Made by a program: the position numbers and the translations under genes
Origin: JBQTIQ01 sp052387955
Lineage (GTDB): Bacteria > Actinomycetota > Acidimicrobiia > Acidimicrobiales > JACDCH01
Length of the DNA: 42,751 nt
Assembly (NCBI GenBank): GCA_052387955.1
Contig: JBQTIQ010000001.1
Location: 1 to 42,751 of the forward strand
Direction of reading: 5' to 3'
Part shown: in pieces, positions 23,917 to 31,713 of the stretch
Layout: each line of letters begins with the position of its first letter
How positions within the stretch are numbered: position 1 is the first letter of the stretch
Notes under the pieces: model-generated
What the model saw: the letters and a program-made list of their open reading frames with translations, nothing else
The model's database searches: none
What the model was told of the DNA's origin: nothing

Positions 23917-25935
23917 ATGACCGTCCCTCTGGCCCTCACCGGGCACGGTCCCCTGGCCGAGCCGGCCGCACTGTTGGAGGCCTACCGGCGCATGGTGCTC
24001 ATCCGCCGCTTCGAGGAGCGGGCCGCCATCTTGTACCGGGATTCGCTGGTGCCCGGCTTCCTGCACCTGTCGCTGGGGCAGGAGGCCTCCGCCGTGGGCG
24101 CCTGCTGGCCCCTTCGCACCGACGACGTGATCACCAGCACCCACCGGGGCCACGGCCATTGCCTGGCCAAGGGCATGGGCGCCGGCCCGATGCTCGCCGA
24201 GCTGATGGGCAAGGACACCGGGACCTGCCGGGGCCGGGGCGGATCGATGCACATCGCCGACCCGGGGCTCGGCGTGTACGGGGCCAACGGGATCGTCGGC
24301 GCCGGCCTGCCCATTGCCGTCGGCGCCGCCTTCGCCGGCGTGCTCCATGCCCGTGACCGGGTGGCGGTCGCCTTCTTCGGTGACGGCGCCACCGGCCAGG
24401 GGTACTTCCACGAGGCGGTGAACCTCGCCGCCCTGTGGCGCCTTCCGGTGGTGTTCGTGTGCGAGAACAACCACTACTCCGAGTTCAGCCCCGAAGGCCT
24501 GGTACAACCGGTGGCGCCGATAGAGCGGGCCGCTGGCTACGGCATCGAGGGCCACGCCGTCGACGGCACCGACGTCGTCGAAGTGGCCGCGCTCATGGCG
24601 ACCCTGGTCGAGGGGGCCCGCCGGGGTGCGGGACCGTTCCTGGTCGAGGCCGACACCGAACGGTGGGCCGGCCACTACGTCGGCGACCCCGAGCGCTACC
24701 GCGACCCGGGTGAGCGGGACCGCCAGCGGGCCCGCGACCCCCTGGCCAAGGCCCGTGGCCGGCTGGAGGAGATGGGTTTCGACGCCGAGGAGCTCGAGCA
24801 GGTCGAAGCCGAAGTCGGGCAGAGCCTCGACGCCGCCACCGACGCGGCCGCGAGCGCAGCCGCGCCCGACCCGGCGACGCTGACCGACTTCGTCTACCGC
24901 GACCGGACGGCGTTGACGGCATGGCCCGCCGGGACGGGGCCAGAGCGACCGGTGCCGCCGAAGGACCGGTACCGGCTGATGGACGCGGTCGGCGAGGCGC
25001 TGGCCCAGGCGCTGGCCGACGACGAGCGCGTCTTCCTCGCCGGCATCGACGTGGCCGCCGGGGGCAACGTGTTCGGTATCACCCGGGGCCTGGCCGAGCG
25101 CTACCCGGGCCGGGTCCGCGATACCCCGATCTCCGAGTCGGCCGTCCTCGGCCTGGCCGTCGGTGCCGCCATGGCCGGGCTACGGCCGGTGGTCGAGATC
25201 ATGTACGCCGACTTCCTGGGCGTCTGTTTCGACCAGCTCCTGAACCAGGCGGCCAAGCTGTGCTTCATGACCGGCGGTCGGGCCGAGATGGCGCTGGTGG
25301 TCCGGACCCAGTTCGGCGCCGGTCGGTCGTCGGGCAGCCAGCACTCGCAGAGCCTGGAGGCGTTGGTCGCCCACATACCGGGACTGACGGTCGCCCTCCC
25401 CTCCACCCCCGAGGACGCCTACGGCATGCTGCGGGCGGCGATCGCCGACCCCAACCCGGTGGTGTTCATCGAGAACCGGCTCACGTACGGGCTCGAGGGC
25501 CGACGACCGCCGCCCGACCATTTCGTGCCCCTGGGCCAGGCTCGGGTCGCCCGCCGGGGCCGCGACCTCACCGTGGTCAGCGTGAGCCGCATGGTCCACG
25601 AGTGCCTGGCGGCAGCCGAGGACCTGGCCGCCGAAGGTATCGAGGCCGAGGTCATCGACCTGCGCACGGTGTCGCCCCTCGACCGGGCGACGGTGCTCGC
25701 CAGCCTGGAGCGCACCGGCCGTCTCGTCGTCGCCCACGAGGCCGTCACCGACTTCGGCATCGGCGCCGAACTGGCGGCACTGGCGGCGGGCGAGGGGTTC
25801 GGGTACCTGGACGCGCCGGTGGCCCGGGTGGGGGCCCCGTTCACGCCCGCGCCCTACGCCCCCAGCCTCGAGAAGGCATGGCTCCCCAACCGTGACGCGA
25901 TCGTCCGCACCGCCCGCGAGGTGGCCCGGTTCTGA
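23917..25935 (+). CDS. Fused E1 alpha-beta thiamine diphosphate dehydrogenase (acetoin/2-oxoacid type)
   Basis: 672-residue fusion of the two E1 subunits of a 2-oxoacid or acetoin dehydrogenase complex. The alpha half (to about residue 330) has LIRRFEERAAILYR, HRGHGHCLAKG, GRGGSMHI and the thiamine diphosphate motif GDGATGQG...NLAALWRLPVVFVCENN. The beta half (about 340-672) has LAQALADDERVFLAGIDVA, DTPISESAVLGLAVGAAMAGLRPVVEI, ALPSTPEDAYGMLR and the C-terminal transketolase domain VVSVSRMVHECLAAAEDL. Such complexes need an E2 acyltransferase and an E3; neither is in this window. Butanediol-dehydrogenase-like and aldehyde dehydrogenase neighbours favour acetoin cleavage, but a branched-chain or pyruvate role is not excluded. 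Confidence 0.9.
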   Translation: MTVPLALTGHGPLAEPAALLEAYRRMVLIRRFEERAAILYRDSLVPGFLHLSLGQEASAVGACWPLRTDDVITSTHRGHGHCLAKGMGAGPMLAELMGKDTGTCRGRGGSMHIADPGLGVYGANGIVGAGLPIAVGAAFAGVLHARDRVAVAFFGDGATGQGYFHEAVNLAALWRLPVVFVCENNHYSEFSPEGLVQPVAPIERAAGYGIEGHAVDGTDVVEVAALMATLVEGARRGAGPFLVEADTERWAGHYVGDPERYRDPGERDRQRARDPLAKARGRLEEMGFDAEELEQVEAEVGQSLDAATDAAASAAAPDPATLTDFVYRDRTALTAWPAGTGPERPVPPKDRYRLMDAVGEALAQALADDERVFLAGIDVAAGGNVFGITRGLAERYPGRVRDTPISESAVLGLAVGAAMAGLRPVVEIMYADFLGVCFDQLLNQAAKLCFMTGGRAEMALVVRTQFGAGRSSGSQHSQSLEALVAHIPGLTVALPSTPEDAYGMLRAAIADPNPVVFIENRLTYGLEGRRPPPDHFVPLGQARVARRGRDLTVVSVSRMVHECLAAAEDLAAEGIEAEVIDLRTVSPLDRATVLASLERTGRLVVAHEAVTDFGIGAELAALAAGEGFGYLDAPVARVGAPFTPAPYAPSLEKAWLPNRDAIVRTAREVARF

Positions 25936-25957
25936 GCACTGTCCCGGACGGTCGCCG

Positions 25958-27592
25958 ATGAGCGAGACCCCGCGGCTCAGCTACGCCCACGGGCGCCCGG
26001 GCGCGCCCCTCGTCGCCAAGACGCTCGCTGACCTGTTGGCCGGGACCGTGGCCCGGTGGCCGGCCCAGGAGGGCCTGGTCAGCGTCGCCCACGGCGCTCG
26101 ACTGACCTGGGAGGAGCTCGCCCTGCGGGTCAACGGTCTCGCTCGGGGCCTCATCGGCCTCGGTGTCGAGCCCGGCGACCGGGTCGCGGTCATGTCGCCC
26201 AACCGCCCCGAGTGGGTGATGGCACAGCACGCGGTGGCTGCGATCGGCGCGGTCCTGGTGGCGGTGAACCCGGCCTACCGCGCCGACGAGCTGGCCTACG
26301 TGCTGGGCCACGCCGGCGCCGAGGTGCTGCTGGCGACTCCGGCGTTCCGCACCTCCGACTACCGGGAACTGGTCGCCGCAGCCGCACCGATGGCCCCGAA
26401 GCTGCGGGCCACCGTGTACTTCGGGTCGCCCCAGTGGGACGAACTGGCTGCCGGGACGGCGGCAACCGAGGCGGAGCTGGCGGCCCGCCGGGAGGCGGTC
26501 GGGTTCGACGACCTGGCCTGCATCCAGTACACCAGCGGGACGACCGGGCGGCCCAAGGGCGCCGCGCTCACCCATCACAACCTGGTCAACAACGCCCTGG
26601 TGGTCCCGCCGACGCTGGGCTGGGCGCCGGGCGCGGAGCGGGTGTGCGTGCCGGCCGGGTTCTTCCACATCTTCGGGGCCACCGTGGGCGGGCTCGCCGC
26701 CACCGCCCTGGGCGCCACCATCGTGTTGCCGTCGGAGGCCTTCGACGCCGGCGCGGTGCTGAGGGCCCTGGCCGACGAGCGGTGCACGGCCATGCTGGGC
26801 GTGCCGACCATGTACCTCGCCCTGCTCGGGCACCCCGACCGGGCCGCCACCGACCTGAGCTCGCTTCGGTCGGGCATCGTCGGCGGCGCCCCGGCGCTGC
26901 CGAGCCTGTTCCGGCGCATCGTCGACGAACTGCACCTCCCGGACCTCCAGATCGGCTTCGGCATGACCGAGAGCTCGCCCGCCAGCGTGCACACCGCGGT
27001 CGGCGACCCGGGGCCGAAGCGAGCGTCGACCATCGGGCGTCCCCTGCCCCACACCGAGGCGCAGATCGTCGACCCGGCCACCGGTCGGGCCCAGCCGATC
27101 GGGGCGCCGGGCGAGCTGTGCGTGCGCGGCTACCTCGTCATGCGGGGCTACTGGGACGACCCGGCGGCCACCGCCACCGCCATCGACGAAGCCCGGTGGT
27201 TGCACACCGGGGACCTCGCGGTCATGGACGAGGAGGGCTACGTGTCGATCGTGGGCCGCCTGAAGGACATGATCATCCGGGGTGGCGAGAACGTGGCCGC
27301 CACCGAGGTCGAGGAGGTCCTGGCCGGGCACCCCGAGGTGCTGGAGGCCCATGTCGTCGGCGTCGCCGACGCCGCCCTGGGCGAGGAGGTCTTCGCCTGG
27401 GCTCGCCTGGGGCCGGGGGCGACGGCCGACGAGGACGCCCTGAGGGACTGGTGCCGCGGCCGGCTCGCCCACTTCAAGGTGCCCCGCTACGTCCGCATCG
27501 TGGACGAGCTGCCGATGACCGCTTCGGGCAAGGTACGCAAGGCAGACCTGCGCCGGTGGGCCGAACGAGAGATGCGCCACCCACCGCGGTGA
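25958..27592 (+). CDS. AMP-forming acyl-CoA synthetase 2
   Basis: Second ANL ligase of the run, 544 residues. Motifs in order are YTSGTTGRPKGAALTHHNLVNNA, GFGMTESSPASVHT, ARWLHTGDLAVMDEEGYVSIVGR, LKDMIIRGGENVAATEVEE and the catalytic lysine in TASGKVRKADLRRW. The pattern resembles FadD-type fatty or aromatic acid CoA ligases; it is no closer to acetyl-CoA synthetase, which is longer. ATG at 25958 lies 22 bases after the E1 stop, so translation coupling within one transcript is likely. Confidence 0.92.
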   Translation: MSETPRLSYAHGRPGAPLVAKTLADLLAGTVARWPAQEGLVSVAHGARLTWEELALRVNGLARGLIGLGVEPGDRVAVMSPNRPEWVMAQHAVAAIGAVLVAVNPAYRADELAYVLGHAGAEVLLATPAFRTSDYRELVAAAAPMAPKLRATVYFGSPQWDELAAGTAATEAELAARREAVGFDDLACIQYTSGTTGRPKGAALTHHNLVNNALVVPPTLGWAPGAERVCVPAGFFHIFGATVGGLAATALGATIVLPSEAFDAGAVLRALADERCTAMLGVPTMYLALLGHPDRAATDLSSLRSGIVGGAPALPSLFRRIVDELHLPDLQIGFGMTESSPASVHTAVGDPGPKRASTIGRPLPHTEAQIVDPATGRAQPIGAPGELCVRGYLVMRGYWDDPAATATAIDEARWLHTGDLAVMDEEGYVSIVGRLKDMIIRGGENVAATEVEEVLAGHPEVLEAHVVGVADAALGEEVFAWARLGPGATADEDALRDWCRGRLAHFKVPRYVRIVDELPMTASGKVRKADLRRWAEREMRHPPR

Positions 27593-27760
27593 GGTCCGGG
27601 TTCCGGGACGCCGGCCGTCGGGCGGTCCATTGCCAGGATCGCGACCGTCGGCAATCATGTCGGGCACCGGTGGTCGATCCACCGGCGGCGCCATTCCGCG
27701 TCCGTCTCTGGGCTCGACCGGAGAACCGGCTGACCACCCACCGGTCAGCGCGTCAACATC

Positions 27761-27780
27761 GGTCGTAGGGGGCTACGACC
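27761..27780. promoter_or_regulatory. Perfect 8-base hairpin/operator before aldehyde dehydrogenase
   Basis: GGTCGTAG-GGGG-CTACGACC abuts the ribosome-binding sequence AGAGGAGAGG (27781-27790) of the aldehyde dehydrogenase. A second, shorter inverted repeat CTGACC-N7-GGTCAG lies about 20 bases further upstream. The position suits translational control or a repressor site. The 202-base gap 27593-27794 contains no gene. Confidence 0.5.
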
Positions 27781-27794
27781 AGAGGAGAGGCACG

Positions 27795-29273
27795 ATGACG
27801 ACCACCCTGGACCCGCGGGTCGCTCTGTCGCCGACCAAGTTGTTCATCAACAACGAGTTCGTCGATGCTGCCGACGGGAAGGTCTTCCAGACCGAGAACC
27901 CGGCCAACGGCCAGATCCTGGCCGAGGTGGCCGAGGGCGGTGCCGAAGACATCGACCGGGCGGTGCGCGCCGCTCGCGCCGCCCTCGACGGGCTGTGGTC
28001 GAAGTTCTCGCCCTCCGATCGCGCCCAGCTGATGTGGCGCCTGGCCGACCTGATCCGCCAGCACACCGACGAACTGGCCTTGCTCGAGTCCCTCGACAAC
28101 GGCAAGCCGCTCATGATGGCCACCTACGTCGACGTCCCGCTGACCGCCGGGCACATCCAGTACAACGCCGGCTGGGTCGGCAAGCAGACCGGCGACACCC
28201 TCACCCTCGGCGTGCCTTACACCCCCGACGCCGACTACCTGGCCTACACCCGTCGGGAACCGATCGGGGTCGTCGGCCAGATCGTCCCCTGGAACTACCC
28301 CCTCGTCATGGCGGCCCTGAAACTGGGACCGGCCCTCGCCACCGGCAACTGTGCGGTCCTCAAGCCGGCCGAGCAGACGCCGCTCAGCACGCTGCGGCTG
28401 GCCGAGCTCATCGCCGAGGCCGGCTTCCCGCCCGGCGTGGTCAACATCGTGCCCGGCTTGGGGGAGACGGCCGGCGCCGCCCTCGCCGCCCATCCCGACG
28501 TCGACAAGATTGCCTTCACCGGTTCGGTCGAGGTCGGCAAGCTGATCGTCCAGGCCGCTATCGGCAACCTGAAGAAGGTCACCCTGGAACTCGGCGGCAA
28601 GTCGCCGGTGATCATCTTCCCCGACGCCGATCTCGACGCCGCGGTGCCGGGCGCGGCGGCAGCGGCGTTCTTCAACCAGGGCGAGGTGTGCACCACCGGC
28701 TCACGGCTGTTCGTGCACGAGAGCCTCTTCGAAGAGGTGGTCGATGGGGTGGCCGCCATCGCCTCCAACATGAAGATCGGCGACGGGCTCGAGCCCGACA
28801 CCGAGGTGGGCCCGCTCATCTCCCTCGATCAGCTCGACCGGGTCTCGGGCTACCTCGATGCCAGCCGGGCCGAGGGGGCGACGTTCAGGACCGGCGGGGA
28901 CCGGGTCGGCGACGTCGGCTACTTCGTGCAGCCGACGGTGGTGACCGATGCCGGCCCCGACACCCGCATCGCCCGGGAGGAGATCTTCGGGCCGGTGGTG
29001 GTGGCGTCGCCGTTCAGCACGCTCGAGGAGATCGCGGCGGTTGCCAACGACACCCGTTTCGGGCTGTCGGCCGGCGTGTGGACCCGCGACGTCAGCCGGG
29101 CCCACCGCATGGCCCACCTCCTCAAGGTGGGCACCGTGTGGGTCAACTGCTACCAGGCCTTCGACGCCTCGATGCCCTTCGGGGGCTACAAGGAATCGGG
29201 CTGGGGCCGGGAGATGGGCAAGGAGGCCCTCGACGCCTACACCGAGCTCAAGTCCGTCTGCCTCATGCTCTGA
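27795..29273 (+). CDS. Aldehyde dehydrogenase (NAD(P)-dependent)
   Basis: Aldehyde dehydrogenase of 492 residues oxidising an aldehyde to the acid. The cofactor-binding strand is VVGQIVPWNYPLVMA, followed by LKPAEQTPLS, FTGSVEVGK, the general base E265 in LELGGKSP and the catalytic C299 in FNQGEVCTTGSR. EEIFGPVVV and MPFGGYKESGWGREMGKEAL close the fold. Length and motifs are normal. In context it could remove acetaldehyde or an aldehyde formed upstream, but substrate is not determined. Strong AGAGGAGAGG precedes ATG 27795. Its 3' half is overlapped on the other strand by the unterminated cysteine dioxygenase frame. Confidence 0.95.
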   Translation: MTTTLDPRVALSPTKLFINNEFVDAADGKVFQTENPANGQILAEVAEGGAEDIDRAVRAARAALDGLWSKFSPSDRAQLMWRLADLIRQHTDELALLESLDNGKPLMMATYVDVPLTAGHIQYNAGWVGKQTGDTLTLGVPYTPDADYLAYTRREPIGVVGQIVPWNYPLVMAALKLGPALATGNCAVLKPAEQTPLSTLRLAELIAEAGFPPGVVNIVPGLGETAGAALAAHPDVDKIAFTGSVEVGKLIVQAAIGNLKKVTLELGGKSPVIIFPDADLDAAVPGAAAAAFFNQGEVCTTGSRLFVHESLFEEVVDGVAAIASNMKIGDGLEPDTEVGPLISLDQLDRVSGYLDASRAEGATFRTGGDRVGDVGYFVQPTVVTDAGPDTRIAREEIFGPVVVASPFSTLEEIAAVANDTRFGLSAGVWTRDVSRAHRMAHLLKVGTVWVNCYQAFDASMPFGGYKESGWGREMGKEALDAYTELKSVCLML

Positions 29274-29777
29274 CGCCTCCCAAACCTGGACCTGGGCTTC
29301 CTCGACGACGTCGAGGATGTGATCGGGTAGGCCCGTTCCGTCCTCATAGAAGGTCATCGTCGACAGCGGCGGCGAGTACACGTGGATGCTGGTAGCGGGA
29401 CCGTCGAGCGTGCCCACGTCGTGCACGAGCCCGGCGGGAAGGAACACGCGATCGCCGGGGCCGAGGCGGCGGCGAACGGCGTCGCCGGCCCCGGTGCGCT
29501 CGACCAGACCACCGTCGACGACGGCGAGCGCGCCGATCGAGTCGCCATGGTCGTGCGCCATCGTGCGGTCACGCTCCGGCCAGCCGATGAGCCAGACCTC
29601 GTAGCGGTCCTGGGCCAGCACGCGGACGGCGTGGCGCACCGGTCCGTCGTGACGGGCCCGGCTCTCCCATAGCGTCCGAGCCCGTGCCAGGCCGGTGGCG
29701 ATGTCGAGGACGAGGGCGGCGTCGAGCGGCTCGACAGCGATGGGGCGCAGGGAACGGGACCTGGTGACGATCGACAT
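28701..29777 (-). CDS. Cysteine dioxygenase-like protein with run-on C-terminus
   Basis: The first 165 residues are a type I cysteine dioxygenase of the cupin fold, converting cysteine to cysteine sulfinate. Iron ligands H75, H77 (MAHDHGDS) and H119 (LPAGLVHDV) are present, with Y134 in IHVYSPPLSTMTFY as the conserved tyrosine. AGGAG lies upstream of ATG 29777. The frame has no stop where the cupin ends. From residue 169 it reads antisense through the aldehyde dehydrogenase stop and on to 28701, adding about 190 Gly/His/Arg-rich residues with no recognisable fold. The true protein probably ends near 29280, so a lost stop, deletion or sequence error at the convergent junction is likely. Confidence 0.75.
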   Translation of the reverse strand: MSIVTRSRSLRPIAVEPLDAALVLDIATGLARARTLWESRARHDGPVRHAVRVLAQDRYEVWLIGWPERDRTMAHDHGDSIGALAVVDGGLVERTGAGDAVRRRLGPGDRVFLPAGLVHDVGTLDGPATSIHVYSPPLSTMTFYEDGTGLPDHILDVVEEAQVQVWEASEHEADGLELGVGVEGLLAHLPAPARFLVAPEGHRGVEGLVAVDPHGAHLEEVGHAVGPADVAGPHAGRQPETGVVGNRRDLLERAERRRHHHRPEDLLPGDAGVGAGIGHHRRLHEVADVADPVPAGPERRPLGPAGIEVARDPVELIEGDERAHLGVGLEPVADLHVGGDGGHPIDHLFEEALVHEQP

Positions 29778-29928
29778 TGCGGGGGGCTCCTATGTGACGG
29801 ACGACAGGACGAACGGAGTTCGGCGGCGTCAACAGGAGCGAGGTAGCAGCGTCATAGTCGGTAATCCCGATTGGGTAAGTCATATTTAGCGGAGAGGTCC
29901 CCTCCCGTCAACACCTCGACCCGGCTGA

Positions 29929-30070
29929 CGGGATGCGGCGCCTTCTACCGGGCGCTCGCGCCTGGATGCCTGGCGCACAGCCACCGACCACCACGCGCAC
30001 GATGCCTTCCAGCGGTCCCTACATCAGCGCGGCATCGCCGCGTCGTTCGTCACGCCCATCCGGGTCTGAG
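29929..30070 (+). pseudogene. Possible C-terminal gene remnant
   Basis: In the 302-base gap 29778-30079, one plus-strand frame stays open for 46 codons and ends in a stop (TGA 30068-30070). Its C-terminal part reads LDAWRTATDHHAHDAFQRSL then HQRGIAASFVTPIRV. Codon third positions are almost all G/C, as in real genes here. There is no start codon and a stop lies just upstream. It looks like the tail of a lost gene at the edge of the accessory region; family not recognised. The left part of the gap (about 29850-29890) is AT-rich and probably holds the cysteine dioxygenase promoter. Confidence 0.35.
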
Positions 30071-30079
30071 ACGCGAGAT

Positions 30080-30889
30080 TCAGGTCTCGAGGAGGTTCAT
30101 GACTATGTCGCGGACATCGGGTTCGTCGGCGTCACGGAGGGGGGCCATTCGACCGTAGACGTCGGCGGCGGCGCGTGCGAAGCCGTCAGGGAGGCCGTGG
30201 CTGGCGAAGGTGTCGCCGATCTGGTTCATTTCGCCGACGAACCGCCAGGCCTTGGCGGCGTTGCCGGCGGCCACTCGCTCGGAGCGCGCTGCGAGGTCGG
30301 GCTGGGAGATCGCCCACTCGGCGAGCAGGTCGTCCTCGACCCCTTCGGCAGCGGCGGCGGCTCGCACGTTGAGGAGGAGGGCGTTGCTGACCTTGGTCCA
30401 TCCGGCGTAGCAGACCTTGAGCGCGGAGGCTGCGCCCGGGCCGCCCGACACGGTGTGCACGTCGAGGAACGAGTCCTTCCAAATGGCGGCGACGGCGTCG
30501 GCTTCGGACCCGCAGAGGTACAGGCGGGTGGTGCCTGTCGCGCTGACCGGTGGTCCGATGATGCCGCCGTCGACGAAGCGGGCGAAGCGCCGGCTGATCT
30601 CGCGGGCGGTGGTCGGAGAGGTGGCGTTGAGATCGGCGTAGATGCCGTCGAAGCCGGTGGCGGCGACGGTGGCAGCGACAGTGAGGGCCTCGCCGGGTGG
30701 GCAGACCGACACGATGACGTCGGCGCGCCCCGAGAGCGCTTCGAGGGAGCCAGCGTCGGAGAGGCCAGCGGTGAGGGCCCGCTGGCGCGTGGCCGGCGAA
30801 CGCCCTTCGGCGACCCACCAGCCGCCGTGGGTGCTCTCGGTGGCCAGTGAGGCGCCCATCATCCCAGGGTGGAGGTAGCCGATGTTCAT
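30080..30889 (-). CDS. NAD(P)-dependent oxidoreductase, DUF1932/6-phosphogluconate dehydrogenase-like
   Basis: Beta-hydroxyacid-dehydrogenase-like protein of 269 residues. The N-terminal Rossmann motif is NIGYLHPGMMGASLA, followed by DVIVSVCPPGEALTVA, YADLNATSPTTAREI and FVDGGIIGPPVSATGTTRLYLCG, the usual substrate-facing strand. A helical DUF1932-like C-terminal domain contains ALKVCYAGWTKVSNALLLNVRAAAAAEGVEDDLL with the family lysine. Substrate unknown. ATG at 30889 overlaps the FhuF-like stop by four bases (ATGA), so it is the last gene of a coupled minus-strand operon. Confidence 0.88.
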   Translation of the reverse strand: MNIGYLHPGMMGASLATESTHGGWWVAEGRSPATRQRALTAGLSDAGSLEALSGRADVIVSVCPPGEALTVAATVAATGFDGIYADLNATSPTTAREISRRFARFVDGGIIGPPVSATGTTRLYLCGSEADAVAAIWKDSFLDVHTVSGGPGAASALKVCYAGWTKVSNALLLNVRAAAAAEGVEDDLLAEWAISQPDLAARSERVAAGNAAKAWRFVGEMNQIGDTFASHGLPDGFARAAADVYGRMAPLRDADEPDVRDIVMNLLET

Positions 30890-31713
30890 CGCGGTTCGCG
30901 CCCTTCCTTCGGTGGTCCCGGGTCGCCGGGAGGTTGGGGTTCGCAGGAGGCCTTCAGCTTCGTGCGCAACCGCTTGAGGTGGCAGGCGGGGTCGACGAGG
31001 GGGCAGGTCGTGCAGTAGCCCTCGCCGGTGGGGCGGTGGGCCTCTGGCTTGGTGTGCCACTTGAGGCAGCACGTGCCCTTCATGGCGTGGACGATGGTGG
31101 CGCCGGCCCAACCGATGGCGAGCGGTGTGGGGCGCTCGATCGGCACCGGGGCGCAGCCGTCGAGGGCGTCGAGCAGCTCGGTTGCTCGATCCCAGCCGGC
31201 GGAGCCGTTGCCGTCTCTGATGCGGTCGGCGGCGATGGAGCTTGATCCGACCCGGGCGGCGACGGCTCCCCATTGGTTGCGGCGGCTGATAGTGAGGCAG
31301 GCGCGGGCGGCGTTCAGCAGTGGCGCCAGCGTCGCTACGAGGCGGGTGGCCCACCAGTGGGCGAGCTCGAGGCGGTCTGCGACGGTGATGCTGTCGGGCT
31401 CGCCTGCCGCGGGATCACCGGCGAGGACGGCGACTCGGTGGCTGGTGAACGCGACGTCGTCGAACGCTGTCTGCTTTCGGTGCACGAAGGTGGTACTGGG
31501 ATGGGGGTCGGGGCATCGGTCGTCGAGGACGATGGCGGCGACCGTGCGCGCCACGACTGGCCTCGTGAGGCGCGCGCTCAGGTAGGACGCGGCGACGTCG
31601 CGTCGCCCGAGCTCGGTGCGGAGGTCGGCTGCGATCTGCTCCAGGGCTCCCGGCTGGCAGAGCGCAGTCAATGTGGTCCAGTCGCCGGGGGGGTGCAGAG
31701 GGTCGGACGGCAT
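30886..31713 (-). CDS. FhuF-like 2Fe-2S ferric siderophore reductase
   Basis: Cytoplasmic protein of 275 residues resembling FhuF-type ferric-siderophore reductases. The C-terminal cluster motif is C215-C216-x17-C234-x2-C237 (GTCCLKWH...GYCTTCP), the double-cysteine arrangement of the family, although the spacing is longer than in E. coli FhuF. The middle has the typical LGRRDVAASYLSARL and FVHRKQTAFDDVAF segments. The role would be to release iron from an imported siderophore by reduction. Its start directly abuts the ABC exporter stop, and four bases overlap the downstream dehydrogenase. This gene is the strongest evidence that the operon concerns iron. Confidence 0.82.
   Translation of the reverse strand: MPSDPLHPPGDWTTLTALCQPGALEQIAADLRTELGRRDVAASYLSARLTRPVVARTVAAIVLDDRCPDPHPSTTFVHRKQTAFDDVAFTSHRVAVLAGDPAAGEPDSITVADRLELAHWWATRLVATLAPLLNAARACLTISRRNQWGAVAARVGSSSIAADRIRDGNGSAGWDRATELLDALDGCAPVPIERPTPLAIGWAGATIVHAMKGTCCLKWHTKPEAHRPTGEGYCTTCPLVDPACHLKRLRTKLKASCEPQPPGDPGPPKEGREPR

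Noticed and set aside
29850..29890. Sulfur-regulator operator upstream of cysteine dioxygenase (AATCCCGATTGGGTAA)
   Set aside because: Only the CCC/GGG core is symmetric; the flanks do not pair, so I could not support an operator beyond noting an AT-rich promoter-like patch.
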